From Pilasporangium apinafurcum (taxonomy: Eukaryota > Oomycota > Peronosporomycetes > Pythiales > Pythiaceae), in the NCBI GenBank assembly GCA_001600495.1, contig BCKE01000024.1, positions 132,184-196,183 on the forward strand: 64,000 nucleotides of DNA, in the 5' to 3' direction. The notes beneath the pieces are model-generated. The model saw only the letters and a program-made list of their open reading frames with translations, was not told where the DNA came from and did not search any database. Within the stretch, counting starts at the first letter, position 1, and each line of letters begins with the position of its first letter. Of this stretch, positions 31,093-41,512 are shown piece after piece. Both the position numbers and the translations under genes were made by a program.

Positions 31093-31365
31093 TCACTTCT
31101 GAGCTGCTTGTGAGTGCGACGTTCACTTGACTTACGAATTACTGAGCACTTGCGAAGGGAAATCCGCGCTCTTGCACCAAACACACAAAAACCCACTTGA
31201 TTTCAAAAATTGGAAGAGAAAAACCCACTTAGAATTGCCCATCTCCATGTCTAATTCCATGGTTACGATGCTTATTTACTGAGATTTTGCGCCTGTTTTT
31301 TATGCAGGTTATTAGTAATAATGTGGACCACATGATCATTGCTCCACTCGAAAAGCCGGCAAAAA
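31093..31365. promoter_or_regulatory. Shared promoter region, coiled-coil gene and Tectonic
   Basis: Only 273 bp separate the start codons of two divergent genes, so both promoters must lie here or overlap the first exons. I recognise no specific regulatory motif. Confidence 0.35.
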
Positions 31366-33570
31366 ATGACACACAAGGGGATCTTGAAGAGATTCATGCA
31401 CCAAGTGATCGGCCTGCTGCTACTGCTATGCGTGAGATCCCCATATCTTTCAAATGCTATACCCCAAACCTTTCCTCCTGAATTCACGACGGTAAATTGG
31501 TCGTTGGTAACATCTGACGAAATCGTTACCGCGGAAAAAACACTGCTTGCTCCGATTGGTTGCACTTGCCTCACAAGGTAAGAAATCAATTCTGGTTCTA
31601 TTACGTCGCGTATGTATTTGCGTAGACGTTCGCTCCTATGTTGCACAGCGGATCTGGAGACTGTATGTATTTTGAATGCGATTGCGGGTGTGATTTGACT
31701 GCTGGCGCATGCGATCCGTTTTGCTGCTGTGACGAGGAGGTTGGTACATCGTTCTCACTTTGACCCTGGGCAGCTAGATCTTATTAGTTTTACCGCTATT
31801 GCTGTTATCTACAAGTGCTCCTCTGAGGAAATTGATGCTGCACAAGAAGCAGGTCTTTGTGCGAGTAATGATATAATCACAACCACAATCGAGTATTGTT
31901 CGGCCGATCTCACCTCTACGAAATCACAAAGTTCGCTTGTGAACCCATTGCTGGTCGATTCTGTGCTTTGCGTTGCCGTCGACAACAATGAAATCGCTGG
32001 GAACTTTTTCACACCAGCACCTGAAGAGGAAATGACTGTCAGCAATGCATTCTTGCGGAACCCCAAGATGTATTCATTCCAGAGCGCACTTGCATCAGAC
32101 ACATCAACGAGCATCATGGATAGTAAGAGAGCACTTACAAAAGTTACGTATGCACCAGGCGATGCTATTCGAATATTTGCCATATCTTCCAATAAGACAA
32201 TTCCAGCATCCGTGTTGACCGGGTTTGCTCCCTCAATCAGTTCGAACGAGTGCTGGCAAGTAAACCCCGTGCGCTTTCTGTTTGATCAGGAATCTGTCAA
32301 ATGTATTCGAAGCTCCATAAACATAGAAGCGGATTGTCAACAAGCAGATAGTTTCTTTTCTGCTGCACCATTTGTACAGAATGTTTTAGTTGCGAAATGG
32401 CCGAATGTTTCATCGACCAAGGACACTGAAGAGTTGTTTGCGATTGATGTCGAGCTGATGGAGTTTGATGTAGAAACTCGTACTTTCAGCATAGTCAATA
32501 CCCCATATCCAGTGTATTTCCAGCAACCAGAACTCGATACAACCGCCAGCAACGCCAGTATCTGCAGAGGTGCATTGCTGCAATTAGACTACACTATCCT
32601 TCATGACGGATTGGGCCATCTTGAAGCAATCAAAGCCGCCGTCACTATCGGAAATGTCACCATTCCAACAGACGGAATAGCACATGTGACACAGTCATTC
32701 AGTGTGTCCTTCCAGAGCACATCACCAATCGAACCATCGTTGGTGTCACTCATAAACGGCAACCTTCAGACTTATCCACGGTCCGGCAATCCTGGCTACC
32801 TCAAGCATTATCCCATTCGCGTTGGTGTAGCCGAAACGAACAGTAGCAGCGGTGGAACTACAAGCACTGACATCATCTCCGAGATGGTAAATGGCTTGCA
32901 GATCTCAGGTTTAGGTGATTGCTCTCCGAATGGAACTATTGACAAAACCATTTTGCCATTGGAGATCAATTTCGGCGAAGATTCACAGGCATCGTGCTCG
33001 CTTTCGCTAACCGCTGAAGAATTTGCAACGTTTTGCCAGCGATCGGATCCACTAATCAACTATCTACGCGTCAATTTTACCCACGTGGCCAGTTTCGGCA
33101 ACTCCAATCCTTATCTGCTTAATGAATGGCTGGAACTCGATTATGAAGAACCGACAAAAAGCATCGCTACCTTTACAGATGCGCAGAATCCAGGCACCAT
33201 CGAGCTTACGTGTGAGAATTTGATCACATCATTGCATCTTGAGTTTCTTGTTGCTGATGTAGGTCCAGCGGCAAATCCCCAGCACAAGATCATCGCTGCT
33301 CGGGCATCTCACAGCAAAGACACATGGTATTTCTGGAAAGCTGGTGCCGATTCTACAAAGAGACAAACGTATTTACTGCACACAACCGTCACGTTCGTCA
33401 AGGTCAAGTCCACATCATCCGACGAACTGGTGCTACCAACTCCTCCTATCTGGTTTTCCATTCCGAATGACGTCTTCTACCCGTTCATACTTAATGTCGG
33501 CGCTTCTCGATGGTCTTCAGCTTCGCGGTTATTACCCGTTTTTCTTCTGAGTAGCTTGTACCATATCTAA
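31366..33570 (+). CDS. Tectonic-family ciliary transition-zone protein
   Basis: Model: exons 31366-31577, 31649-31739 and 31774-33570, about 699 residues. Exon 1 gives a signal peptide (HQVIGLLLLLCVRSPYLSNA) after a start at 31366 or 31396. Exon 2 encodes the Cys block CDCGCDLTAGACDPFCCCDE, the hallmark of Tectonics (C-x-CDLTPG-x-CD-x-x-CCCD). The large exon contains the Tectonic fold with SGNPGYLKHYPIRVG, close to the family's RSGNPGY-x-x-G-x-P motif, many N-glycosylation sites and a hydrophobic C terminus (LLPVFLLSSLYHI). Tectonics belong to the MKS/B9 complex at the transition zone of cilia, so a flagellate life stage is implied. The join between exons 2 and 3 needs a 34-nt intron (31740-31773), unusually short; a sequencing indel is the alternative. 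Confidence 0.75.
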
Positions 33571-33761
33571 TCATCACATAACATCACACCATAGAGACAT
33601 CTCACACACCACTCACAGGACTCTTTAGATAACAAATGGATTGTTGCACATTTTCTACGGGATTACACTGATCATCGATAAAAACAGAAAAAGCACCAAA
33701 AATTGCGCTGTCATTCAATGCGTTTGCATCGCCTGTGTATTGGGAGAGTACGTTTACTCGC

Positions 33762-36025
33762 TCATAAAGAATCAAAATCACGCGGCTCCGCAATGGCGAT
33801 GTGATCCGAGTCGGATAATACAAAACTGTAGTTGGTATCTTCCTGGGCAATGCCTGGGAAGCTGCGCCTGGAATTATAAGGATCATATGAGAGCGATGCT
33901 TCTCGCACCGACGTCACGGGCGAGCGCTCCGCTTTGATATACATGAACGAGCCTGAATCATCCGACACGTTCGAGTTTGCTCGTGTTGATCGGGAATCTG
34001 TCGGTGGGTTGGTGTTACCAAACGAGATCGGACGGAACCCAAACATTCCACTAGCCTTAGTCATGTCTTCATCATCTTGCTGTTTCGTACGCCGCCGACG
34101 AACAAAAATGACTGCAAATACGATCAGCGCAACTGCTGCAATTGAGCCGAGAATTATGCCAATATGCAGACCAATATTTGATGAAGACTCTGTATCGGTG
34201 GCGCTGTTGTTGGTCGACTGTTCAAACGTGACTTCGATCGCCATAACGCTCACCGTGTCCAAACGTAGGAAATCTGCTTCATTCGGCATGACAGTATGCA
34301 CCATCAATGTGTAGTTGCCTTCATCTGGAAACTTCAATGAGTCTGACGCAAAACTCACTGACCCTTCGCCCGATATATTCTTGGCACTTGAAGAATAAAG
34401 GAGCGTTTTCTGTGTGGAAAATGGTGTGCAGACAACAGCAACATCGCAATAATAAATGTTCATCTGCGGGATATCCGTAGGTGTTGTCAAATTTACATCT
34501 GCCAGTCCCGTTCCAGAACTGGTTGACTCTTGTGCTTGGATGGTCCAATTTACATTCAAGTTTTCCTTTGTGGTAATCTTCCTTTTTGACAGTGTCATAG
34601 TAATAACGTATGGGCACTCGGTCTCAGATCCCATAGCAGCAACACTAGTAGTCGACACATTTGTGGCATCACCTGACGCCACGACTTCGTAGCAATAGGT
34701 CGTTTTGCCATCCTTCACGTACGTTTCCTCTAACACCAGCGCTGTTTCGTTCGCTTCACTAACGAAAATCCGAAAGTACGTCGTCACATCATAGCGGTGG
34801 TTGGAGGTGTTACCAGCCAGCACCACATGTGCAAAGGCGTCATACCACCCTGTTCCCGGAAGTGCCAGTTGGTCGGTCGAGAAAGTGGCGGTATTGTCGG
34901 TGAAATTGGCCATCTGTATGGTCGTCGATACATTCACTACCGTTGAGTACTCGTTACATTCCACACCTTGTTCACACGCAACGATGGACGTGCTGACAAT
35001 CTCATAGTACGTCTCTTCATTACTACTGCTGCTACTGGTGGTAGAGGTCGATGCCACTTCCATGGCCACTAGCGGTGACGGCAATGTGATTTCTTCTGAA
35101 GCATTCCGCGTCAGTGTCACTGTCCACTCTACATTCACTGCTGAACCCACTGGTACTACATCAGGACTTATAACTTCCACCGCCACTTCACAACTTGTGC
35201 TTTCCGATATTTCGGCATACGTATAGAGCTGTGAAAACGGAGACTCAGCGCTGTAGCGACAGTATGTCGTGCTCTTGTCATATAATCTGCTTATCACACA
35301 AGTATAAAGCACATAGTAAACAGATAAGCATTCTTTATCTCCCATAGATGAAACACATAAGCGTCTTCATTAGGAACAGCTACGCACATTTCATCGCTGA
35401 CGCTGGATCCCTCCACGGTAAAATCGGTGAATGCTGCGTAAAAATACGAGACATATGGATTCGTATCGTCCAATATTTGGACCTGTGCAGACAACACGTA
35501 CTCTCCTGCAGCTATAGGCGTCCGCACTTCGCTCCACGACTGGAAATATATCGCGCCTGCATCGGAAAAATTGCCCGACTGTGCGGTCGATCGGTTCGCG
35601 TTTGTGGAGTCGAGGAGCCACACGGTTGGGACACATTCCGCGCGGCTCGCGCACACGCAGATGTATGTGTCCACTATCTGGACATACTTGCCGGCATTAT
35701 CGGCAGCGAACGTAAGTGTCGCTGGAGGGGGTAGCGGCATATTGAGTGCGTTCGTCGTGTCTGTAAGCACCTGCGTGAGCCAGACCGCTGGGATCGTCTT
35801 ATTCGATGGAAAACTCGTGGCCACCGCGTTAAATGCTACTTTCACAGCACAAGCCGAGTCGGATGCCGTCATCCACACAGCTGATTCCGAGCCATCCGAT
35901 GCTAGCTCCACCTGCCAACATTCTACTTGGTTATCATCAGTTGTGGTCTCTGCTAAAAGTTGCACGGCCAGTAATGCCACCATCAGCACCGCTGGCCAAA
36001 AAGGAAGCACCTTGCGCTTCCTCAT
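33762..36025 (-). CDS. Single-pass surface protein with three unrecognised extracellular repeats
   Basis: Proposed exons 35355-36025 and 33762-35286 (phase 2), giving about 731 residues. A signal peptide (LPFWPAVLMVALLAVQLLA) is followed by three diverged ectodomain copies of about 190 residues. Copies 2 and 3 start with a T-T-Y-C block (KSTTYCRY; GKTTYCYEV). Copy 1 starts ECWQVEL. All copies have S-x-C-x-V/I and a later V-x-x-C...C pair, with many N-x-S/T sites. One membrane helix follows (HIGIILGSIAAVALIVFAVIF), then RRRR and a Ser-rich cytosolic tail of about 110 residues. The beta-rich, Cys-paired repeats suggest an adhesion or receptor ectodomain. I recognise no named family. The donor (GTTTCA) is weak, so the exon 1 junction is approximate; ending exon 1 at 35357 or starting exon 2 at 35289 are alternatives. 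Divergent paralogue at 37735. Confidence 0.6.
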
Positions 36026-37734
36026 TCGGGGCGGCGTGCTCTCTTTATTTCTCTCAACGAAGACTTTCCAAAATTCACGAGACTGACAAGAAGGGCCTGC
36101 CCTCGCTCTTCCTCGGTGGGTTACGCCATCTCCTCACAGTGGCGAAGAAAGGGAGGGAACTCGCCAACGTCAGTGTGATGTGACAATTTTTGTTCTTAAA
36201 CTAAGGTACTCTACTGTTTTCATTATATCTGTAATTTTAGACTATGTCTTTAAAGGGAGGTGTCTCCACAGTGGACCCATTGTGTAGAAAAGTTCAAGTC
36301 ACTCGCTGGCAACGTTCTTTTTTCATTTTTTTTTGGTTATTTGTTTTTTGCTTTGCGACAGCCACATGTACCCAAAGGACAGTTTTGAACATGTGAACCC
36401 GTTTTCTTATGATTGTTGGAGCTGCCATCTGTGACCCAATGTAGTGGCAGAAAGAAATCCAATGAATATTTTGGTATCATTGAGATCAGTAGAAATTAGA
36501 ACATGTAGAGGTGCGCAAAGCCGATGGTGCTTCCCAATCACCACCTGCTAGAATTCCCTGACGATCTCTCGTTGGCGAAAACTCGCAGCAGACTGTGGAC
36601 CTGCCTCAACAACCCAGAACAGTAGGATAACAACAAAGAAAAGAGGGTGAGGTATTTTATATATGTATACACGAATACTTAATCAAATTAGTGCAGAGAG
36701 AGATTCCTGTATCAGTGCCAGTCGGAGGACAGTAGAACAACTGAAGATGTCCGCGAATAAAGAACCGACGGTAAAACTTGGTTGGAATGTGAAAAAGTGC
36801 TCGAAGCCCGCGCTTTTTTTGCGTGGGATTTTGGAGTTGTCGTGGTTATTAATGCATGGCCCATCGTTGTACTGGACAGATACGACGTAGTACGAGTAGC
36901 TTCCTGTATATTTGATTTATTTAGACACAAAAGTAGTTGTAGTAACATGGAAACTAAGTGGCCATGGGCTAAGTTTGATGCCTCGAATGGTTGTTTTGTA
37001 GAAATGTGTACATACTGCAATGTGTTTAGTATTTAGATGCCCGATAGAAACCACTTTATATCAAACCAAATATACTGGTCCATGACCTAGAAATGGAGTG
37101 ACAACAGTAGCACATTCGGCTCAGCAAACATCGCTTTGATATTGTTCGCAAATAGATGATGTGCGGGGGGGGAGGGGGAAGCAGCAATACAGTGTTTATT
37201 GCCATGCCAGACTTTACCAGTTGTGTTCACTGGCATGGGTAATTATATAAACCCTGTGGCCTTTTTGTCCAGAGCAGTAAAATCGAAAATATAATATCGT
37301 TAGAAAACCAATTTATTATCTGATATTTCAGTTATTTGGTATGATTTGGCTGCTTACTCTGCCACCATCACTCTTATCTGCACTTTCTCCCTCTGAAATT
37401 TGATACAGATGGACAGAAAAGTGTTGAATACTTCCATCCATCACATCACCTGGCGTGTGTGTAATGTTGTGAGGCGACCCACTCACTCACAACGTCGCTC
37501 GAGGGTACGGCCCACTGGCTTTCTCTTTCGATTCGCTTGACGCAGCTACCTCATTCCTCACTTGAGCGTCCCGCGTGATCTGTTGTCGATCAAGTACCAT
37601 TCGTAGCTCTTCGTTACATTTTTTCATCTATTGCTTCTTCTTCTCCCCCCTTCCGCCATCATGTAAATCAATTCCCCCTTCCCACCTCTTTTTTCGCTTA
37701 TGCATTATATTCCACTCACCTCTCTTTTCTGCAG
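36026..37734. other. 1.7-kb divergent region between the surface-protein paralogues
   Basis: It must contain the promoters of both paralogues and probably an unlocated first exon of the plus-strand gene. A short coding-like piece lies at 36509-36625. There is a G-rich run near 37165-37180 and a T-run near 36330. No other gene is supported. Confidence 0.4.
36509..36625 (+). pseudogene. Isolated coding-like exon, possibly ion-channel N-terminus relic
   Basis: After a potential acceptor (CATGTAG) the frame reads RCAKPMVLPNHHLLEFPDD and then SLAKTRSRLWTCLNNPEQ, ending in TAG. The second part recalls the R-x-R-L-W-x-x-L-E/N-x-P segment ahead of voltage-gated channel domains in oomycetes. No further exons or membrane helices follow. 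It could be chance or a gene relic. Confidence 0.2.
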
Positions 37735-39499
37735 GACGTACAAGCATGACGGCAAGACAACTTATTGCTACTACATCGCCGAAAAGTACTCAGTTGAACA
37801 GCCATTGGAAGCAGACATACTGGTGAAAGACACGGGTTCGGCGTGTCCTGTACAGGTGACAGTGGACATTGCTGACCAAGTCGAGAAGAATGTACTCATT
37901 GACATCACCTACACCGCTACGATTGATACTTCCAGCCAAGACTCAGATTTTGAGTTCCCCATCCCGATTGTACAGGTTCCCGTCCCGGATTATTTGCTCA
38001 GCAATTCTTCAAATACTAGTAGCAGTAGTACCACCGCCTACGATGTTGCTGTCGCCAACGTTGTAGTCTGTGATTGGGATAAATGCGATCCGTTCTCGAC
38101 TGAAGATGGTAACGGCAACTACTTCTCAACGGCCAATAACCCCAATGATTTCGACGATAATGTCGCTGTGTTTGGTTCGAAGGAGATCATCATCACCAAG
38201 GATGCGCGGTACTCAGGCTACGTTCATTTGGTGGTCAATATCGCTGGTAATTCCCGCGCGGATTTCGTCACGTTCTTCCCTGTGCAAGTTGGTGATGTGG
38301 TCGGTACGGCCCCATCTGGCATCGTCGCCGATTCCGAAACGACCTACTGCTGGACATTGAAGGACATGACGCCATTCGAGGACAATATCGAGCAGACCGA
38401 CATCGCTGTTCGAACTGATTCCAATTGCCCAGCGAGTATGAAGTCAGCGCTCTCCAAGACTTCTGTGCAGACAGGTGAGGCTGTGGTGGTCCAATGGACG
38501 CTGCAGGTAGATACGACCACAACTGATCCGTCCAATTTGATCGCCGAGATCTCCGAGGTCGACGCTATTAAGAACCCAAGCACAGGTATCTGGTCGGTTG
38601 TACCTGTGTCGGTACTGAGTGCCTGCCAAAAAAATGCTGAAGACGCAAGCTGCTCGACGTACTCAGGTGGAGATTCCACGACATTCGATATCCAAGAATA
38701 CAATGACTACAACCTCACAGACGACTCGGTCACCTACAGTACCAATCACACATTCACAACAGCGGGAACGTACCTTTTGATCTCACGCGTGGCCATGATG
38801 ACCACTGATGGTGATCGGATCGATATGGCTGTGTATTCATCCTTAGAAGTTACAATCCCAGATACTAGTGGCGGTGGCACGTTCCTGTACGTTGGTTTGG
38901 CGATCGGTGGTGTGATTTTGCTGGTTGGGCTGCTCTTCTGTGTGATCAAGAAACGCCGTAGTAAGACCAACACTAAGAACATTCCGTTTCGAGAGCCCCA
39001 GATGCCGTTGCAATCCATAGATCGCATGAGTGAATACACAGCCGCTTCGTCCAACTTCCTAACGCACAAAACACCCGCGGGTGGGCCTGAATATCGCATC
39101 CCGCAGACGAGCATCAGCAGCGACCACTCGCGTCCAATGACTAATCACTCTTTTTCACTTGATCCTTATGCATCCAATAGCTTTGTAAACCAACACGGTG
39201 ACTCTGAAGACGAAAACGATCATTCACATGGCTTTGATCGGACGATGAATATGTCGGACGCTGCCAAGTTCTCCTTCCAGTCCGGTTATGACGATAGTGA
39301 CTCCGAGTGGGATTTTGAAGGCAGTTCTGTTGGGACGGACAGCAAATTAAGTGACTATGGTGATATCCAACGCGGCACGTTCCAGATGCAACCCGGTCTG
39401 CCGATCCTGGAAGAAGATGACGACAACTCATTCCTCCAGCGCGTCGAGAACGAACCACGCAGTACTACAAGTTCCGGATGGACCATCAATACGCACTGA
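37735..39499 (+). CDS. Single-pass surface protein, paralogue with two extracellular repeats (5' exon not found)
   Basis: An exon of 588 codons plus one base, starting behind a strong acceptor (CTCTCTTTTCTGCAG at 37734). It has two copies of the repeat seen in the divergent neighbour: KHDGKTTYCYYIAEKY with SACPVQVTVDI, and DSETTYCWTLKDM with SNCPASMKSAL. Paired late cysteines (VVVCDWDKC; LSACQK...CSTY) and N-glycosylation sites follow. One membrane helix (FLYVGLAIGGVILLVGLLFCVI), KKRRSK and an acidic Ser-rich tail of about 190 residues (DDSDSEWDFEGSS) complete it. A signal peptide and perhaps a first repeat should lie upstream. I could not find that exon. A start codon split by the intron (AT at 37660-37661 joined to G) is formally possible but would leave no signal peptide. 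Confidence 0.65.
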
Positions 39500-40026
39500 C
39501 CAAAAGAGTGGAAAATTAAACTATGCTTTCTTTATAGGGAATTATGTTAGTGGGTGTTTTTGTAGAGTGAGTTTGACAGGGTGGTAATAGAAACAAAATG
39601 TTAAGAAATACCCTATTTTTTGGCCTATCATGACAATCAAGTTTGAATTGGGAATATTGTATGCTCATAGACAGTAACGAAAAAGATTGCTGATGAGAAT
39701 GGTTCATGTTTTGGTGGATGGGATGCCCAATGGCAGCCATCGTCATCATTTTCATATCTCATTCGCTGTCTATTCATTTGGCTCTAGAATTTCTCTTCGT
39801 CAGACAGTCAATTATCATTCCCACCCATGAAAAGATAATAAATAGTATAATTTGGGTATGCCACAACTACACATTTTCTAGCTTCAAAATATCAGGTAAA
39901 CACTATTTGAAATAAAACGTATAATAGTATGACTGCAACCTTCTATTATCCCCGTCACACACACAGATCCTATTTGACAGGCAATAACAAGAAGAGCCGA
40001 GACCTTGACCACGAGCAGCTCCTTTC
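39500..40026. other. Intergenic, no gene seen
   Basis: 527 bp between two plus-strand genes, AT-rich. Likely 3' UTR and the promoter of the channel gene. Confidence 0.4.
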
Positions 40027-41352
40027 GTGATGATCTACTACAGCAATCGCAGTCTCTGGCAGATCATCTTCTTCTCTCAAGGCTCGCCGTTCTCTGAGAG
40101 CGCAACGTTGACCCGCGCAGTTGGCGCCACACTCGTCGCGTCTATATTGGCAGTCGTGCATCACTTTGTGCCCAAGTTCCTCCACTCACCAAACGAGACA
40201 GCGGAGCACGCACTCACACTCGCGTTTGTCTTCCTGGCGCTACTGATCACATTACGACTGTACACTGCAGCGCAGCAGTGGCGCAATGGTGTGGATACGG
40301 TCAGCAACATCGCTGAAGCGGCGCGCACATTGACTTCAACAGCGTGTGCTTTCGTGCATTTCTCCAAGAAAACAGCCGATCGGAACCACACACGCGCGAA
40401 ATGCCAGTTCCTGCGGGACCTCAAACGGTATATCTTGTTGTATATCACGCTCGTGTTCCATGATTGTCATGCAAACGATGCGCCACTGGAATTACGACAA
40501 TTACTAACTGAAAAAGAAGCGATGGAGTTCCTTTCGACCGATGCCCTGAGTCTTGGTGAGCACACATGGAACAAAGAGCGCAATGTCGTTGGATCAGCTA
40601 ACAAATTACGCGGCGCAATTGTCGAGTTATGGCTGCGAAGAACGATCAACACGGCGCTTAGGAAGGATTATATTTCTATCGATAAGGCCATGACGCTCAA
40701 CGCCATTGTTACTACATTTCCACAGATGTACACGCGCGTCTTCAACTTGTCGAACGTGCCGATCCCCTTTAATTTGGCACAGTACCTGCACGTCTGGATC
40801 ATCGGATACCTTTCACTCTATGCTGTCACGATCGCACCAACTACGTCCTGGTTCACGCCGCTCTGGGTCTTTGGCTGGTCACTGCTACTATTTGGTGCGG
40901 ATAACGTCGCCGTGGAGATTGAATGTCCATTTGGAGCCGATTCGAATGACATTGACCTAGAATCCCGTATGCTTTGCATCCAGGATGAACTGAAAGTGAT
41001 TCTGCAAGCGCATTTCCACTCTGTGGGTCTACGTGAGTCGTTTGCTGCGGAGGATATGCGCATGGCATCCTTGTCCTCGTTATTGTCAACGGAAACAACA
41101 GCGAAGACCAGGAAACATCGTGATTCCACAGCTTCATCCTACTCTTCAGCAGGGAAAAACTCAAAATCTGGTAGCGTGATCTCAGAAAAAGCAGGACTGC
41201 TACCGACTGTGGCATCTTCTGGTGGCATGTCTTCTTCAACTGCAGGTGGAGGAGGTGGAGCTTATGGGGCTACGAACAAAGAAAACAATAGGAATGAAGA
41301 TGAAGAGGATGAACCACAAGACAGCTACCACAAGGTTGTCATCTCTGTATAA
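40027..41352 (+). CDS. Bestrophin-like anion channel
   Basis: A 441-residue single-exon protein of the bestrophin family (RFP-TM/UPF0187). The N terminus IYYSNRSLWQIIF resembles the family start. Four hydrophobic stretches follow (about 25-45, 60-80, 255-275, 280-300). VPIPFNLAQYLH lies between helices, and the conserved cytosolic motif is ECPFGADSNDIDLE near residue 305-318. Bestrophins are pentameric chloride/bicarbonate channels of plasma or organelle membranes. The C-terminal 90 residues are low-complexity Ser/Gly/Glu, outside the conserved core. It converges with the ATPase gene 160 bp downstream. Confidence 0.85.
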   Translation: MMIYYSNRSLWQIIFFSQGSPFSESATLTRAVGATLVASILAVVHHFVPKFLHSPNETAEHALTLAFVFLALLITLRLYTAAQQWRNGVDTVSNIAEAARTLTSTACAFVHFSKKTADRNHTRAKCQFLRDLKRYILLYITLVFHDCHANDAPLELRQLLTEKEAMEFLSTDALSLGEHTWNKERNVVGSANKLRGAIVELWLRRTINTALRKDYISIDKAMTLNAIVTTFPQMYTRVFNLSNVPIPFNLAQYLHVWIIGYLSLYAVTIAPTTSWFTPLWVFGWSLLLFGADNVAVEIECPFGADSNDIDLESRMLCIQDELKVILQAHFHSVGLRESFAAEDMRMASLSSLLSTETTAKTRKHRDSTASSYSSAGKNSKSGSVISEKAGLLPTVASSGGMSSSTAGGGGGAYGATNKENNRNEDEEDEPQDSYHKVVISV

Positions 41353-41512
41353 TCTGTCAAAACAAGAATGTGATGTATGAATCCAGTCCACACACCGCAG
41401 TCAAAAACTCTTCCATTGTCACAAATTAAAGGTCAGGTGCATCTTCTTCCTTGAAATTCCATCTTTTACATTCGTTCTCTCATGCTTATTGCTTTTGTCG
41501 ACCATCCCTTTT

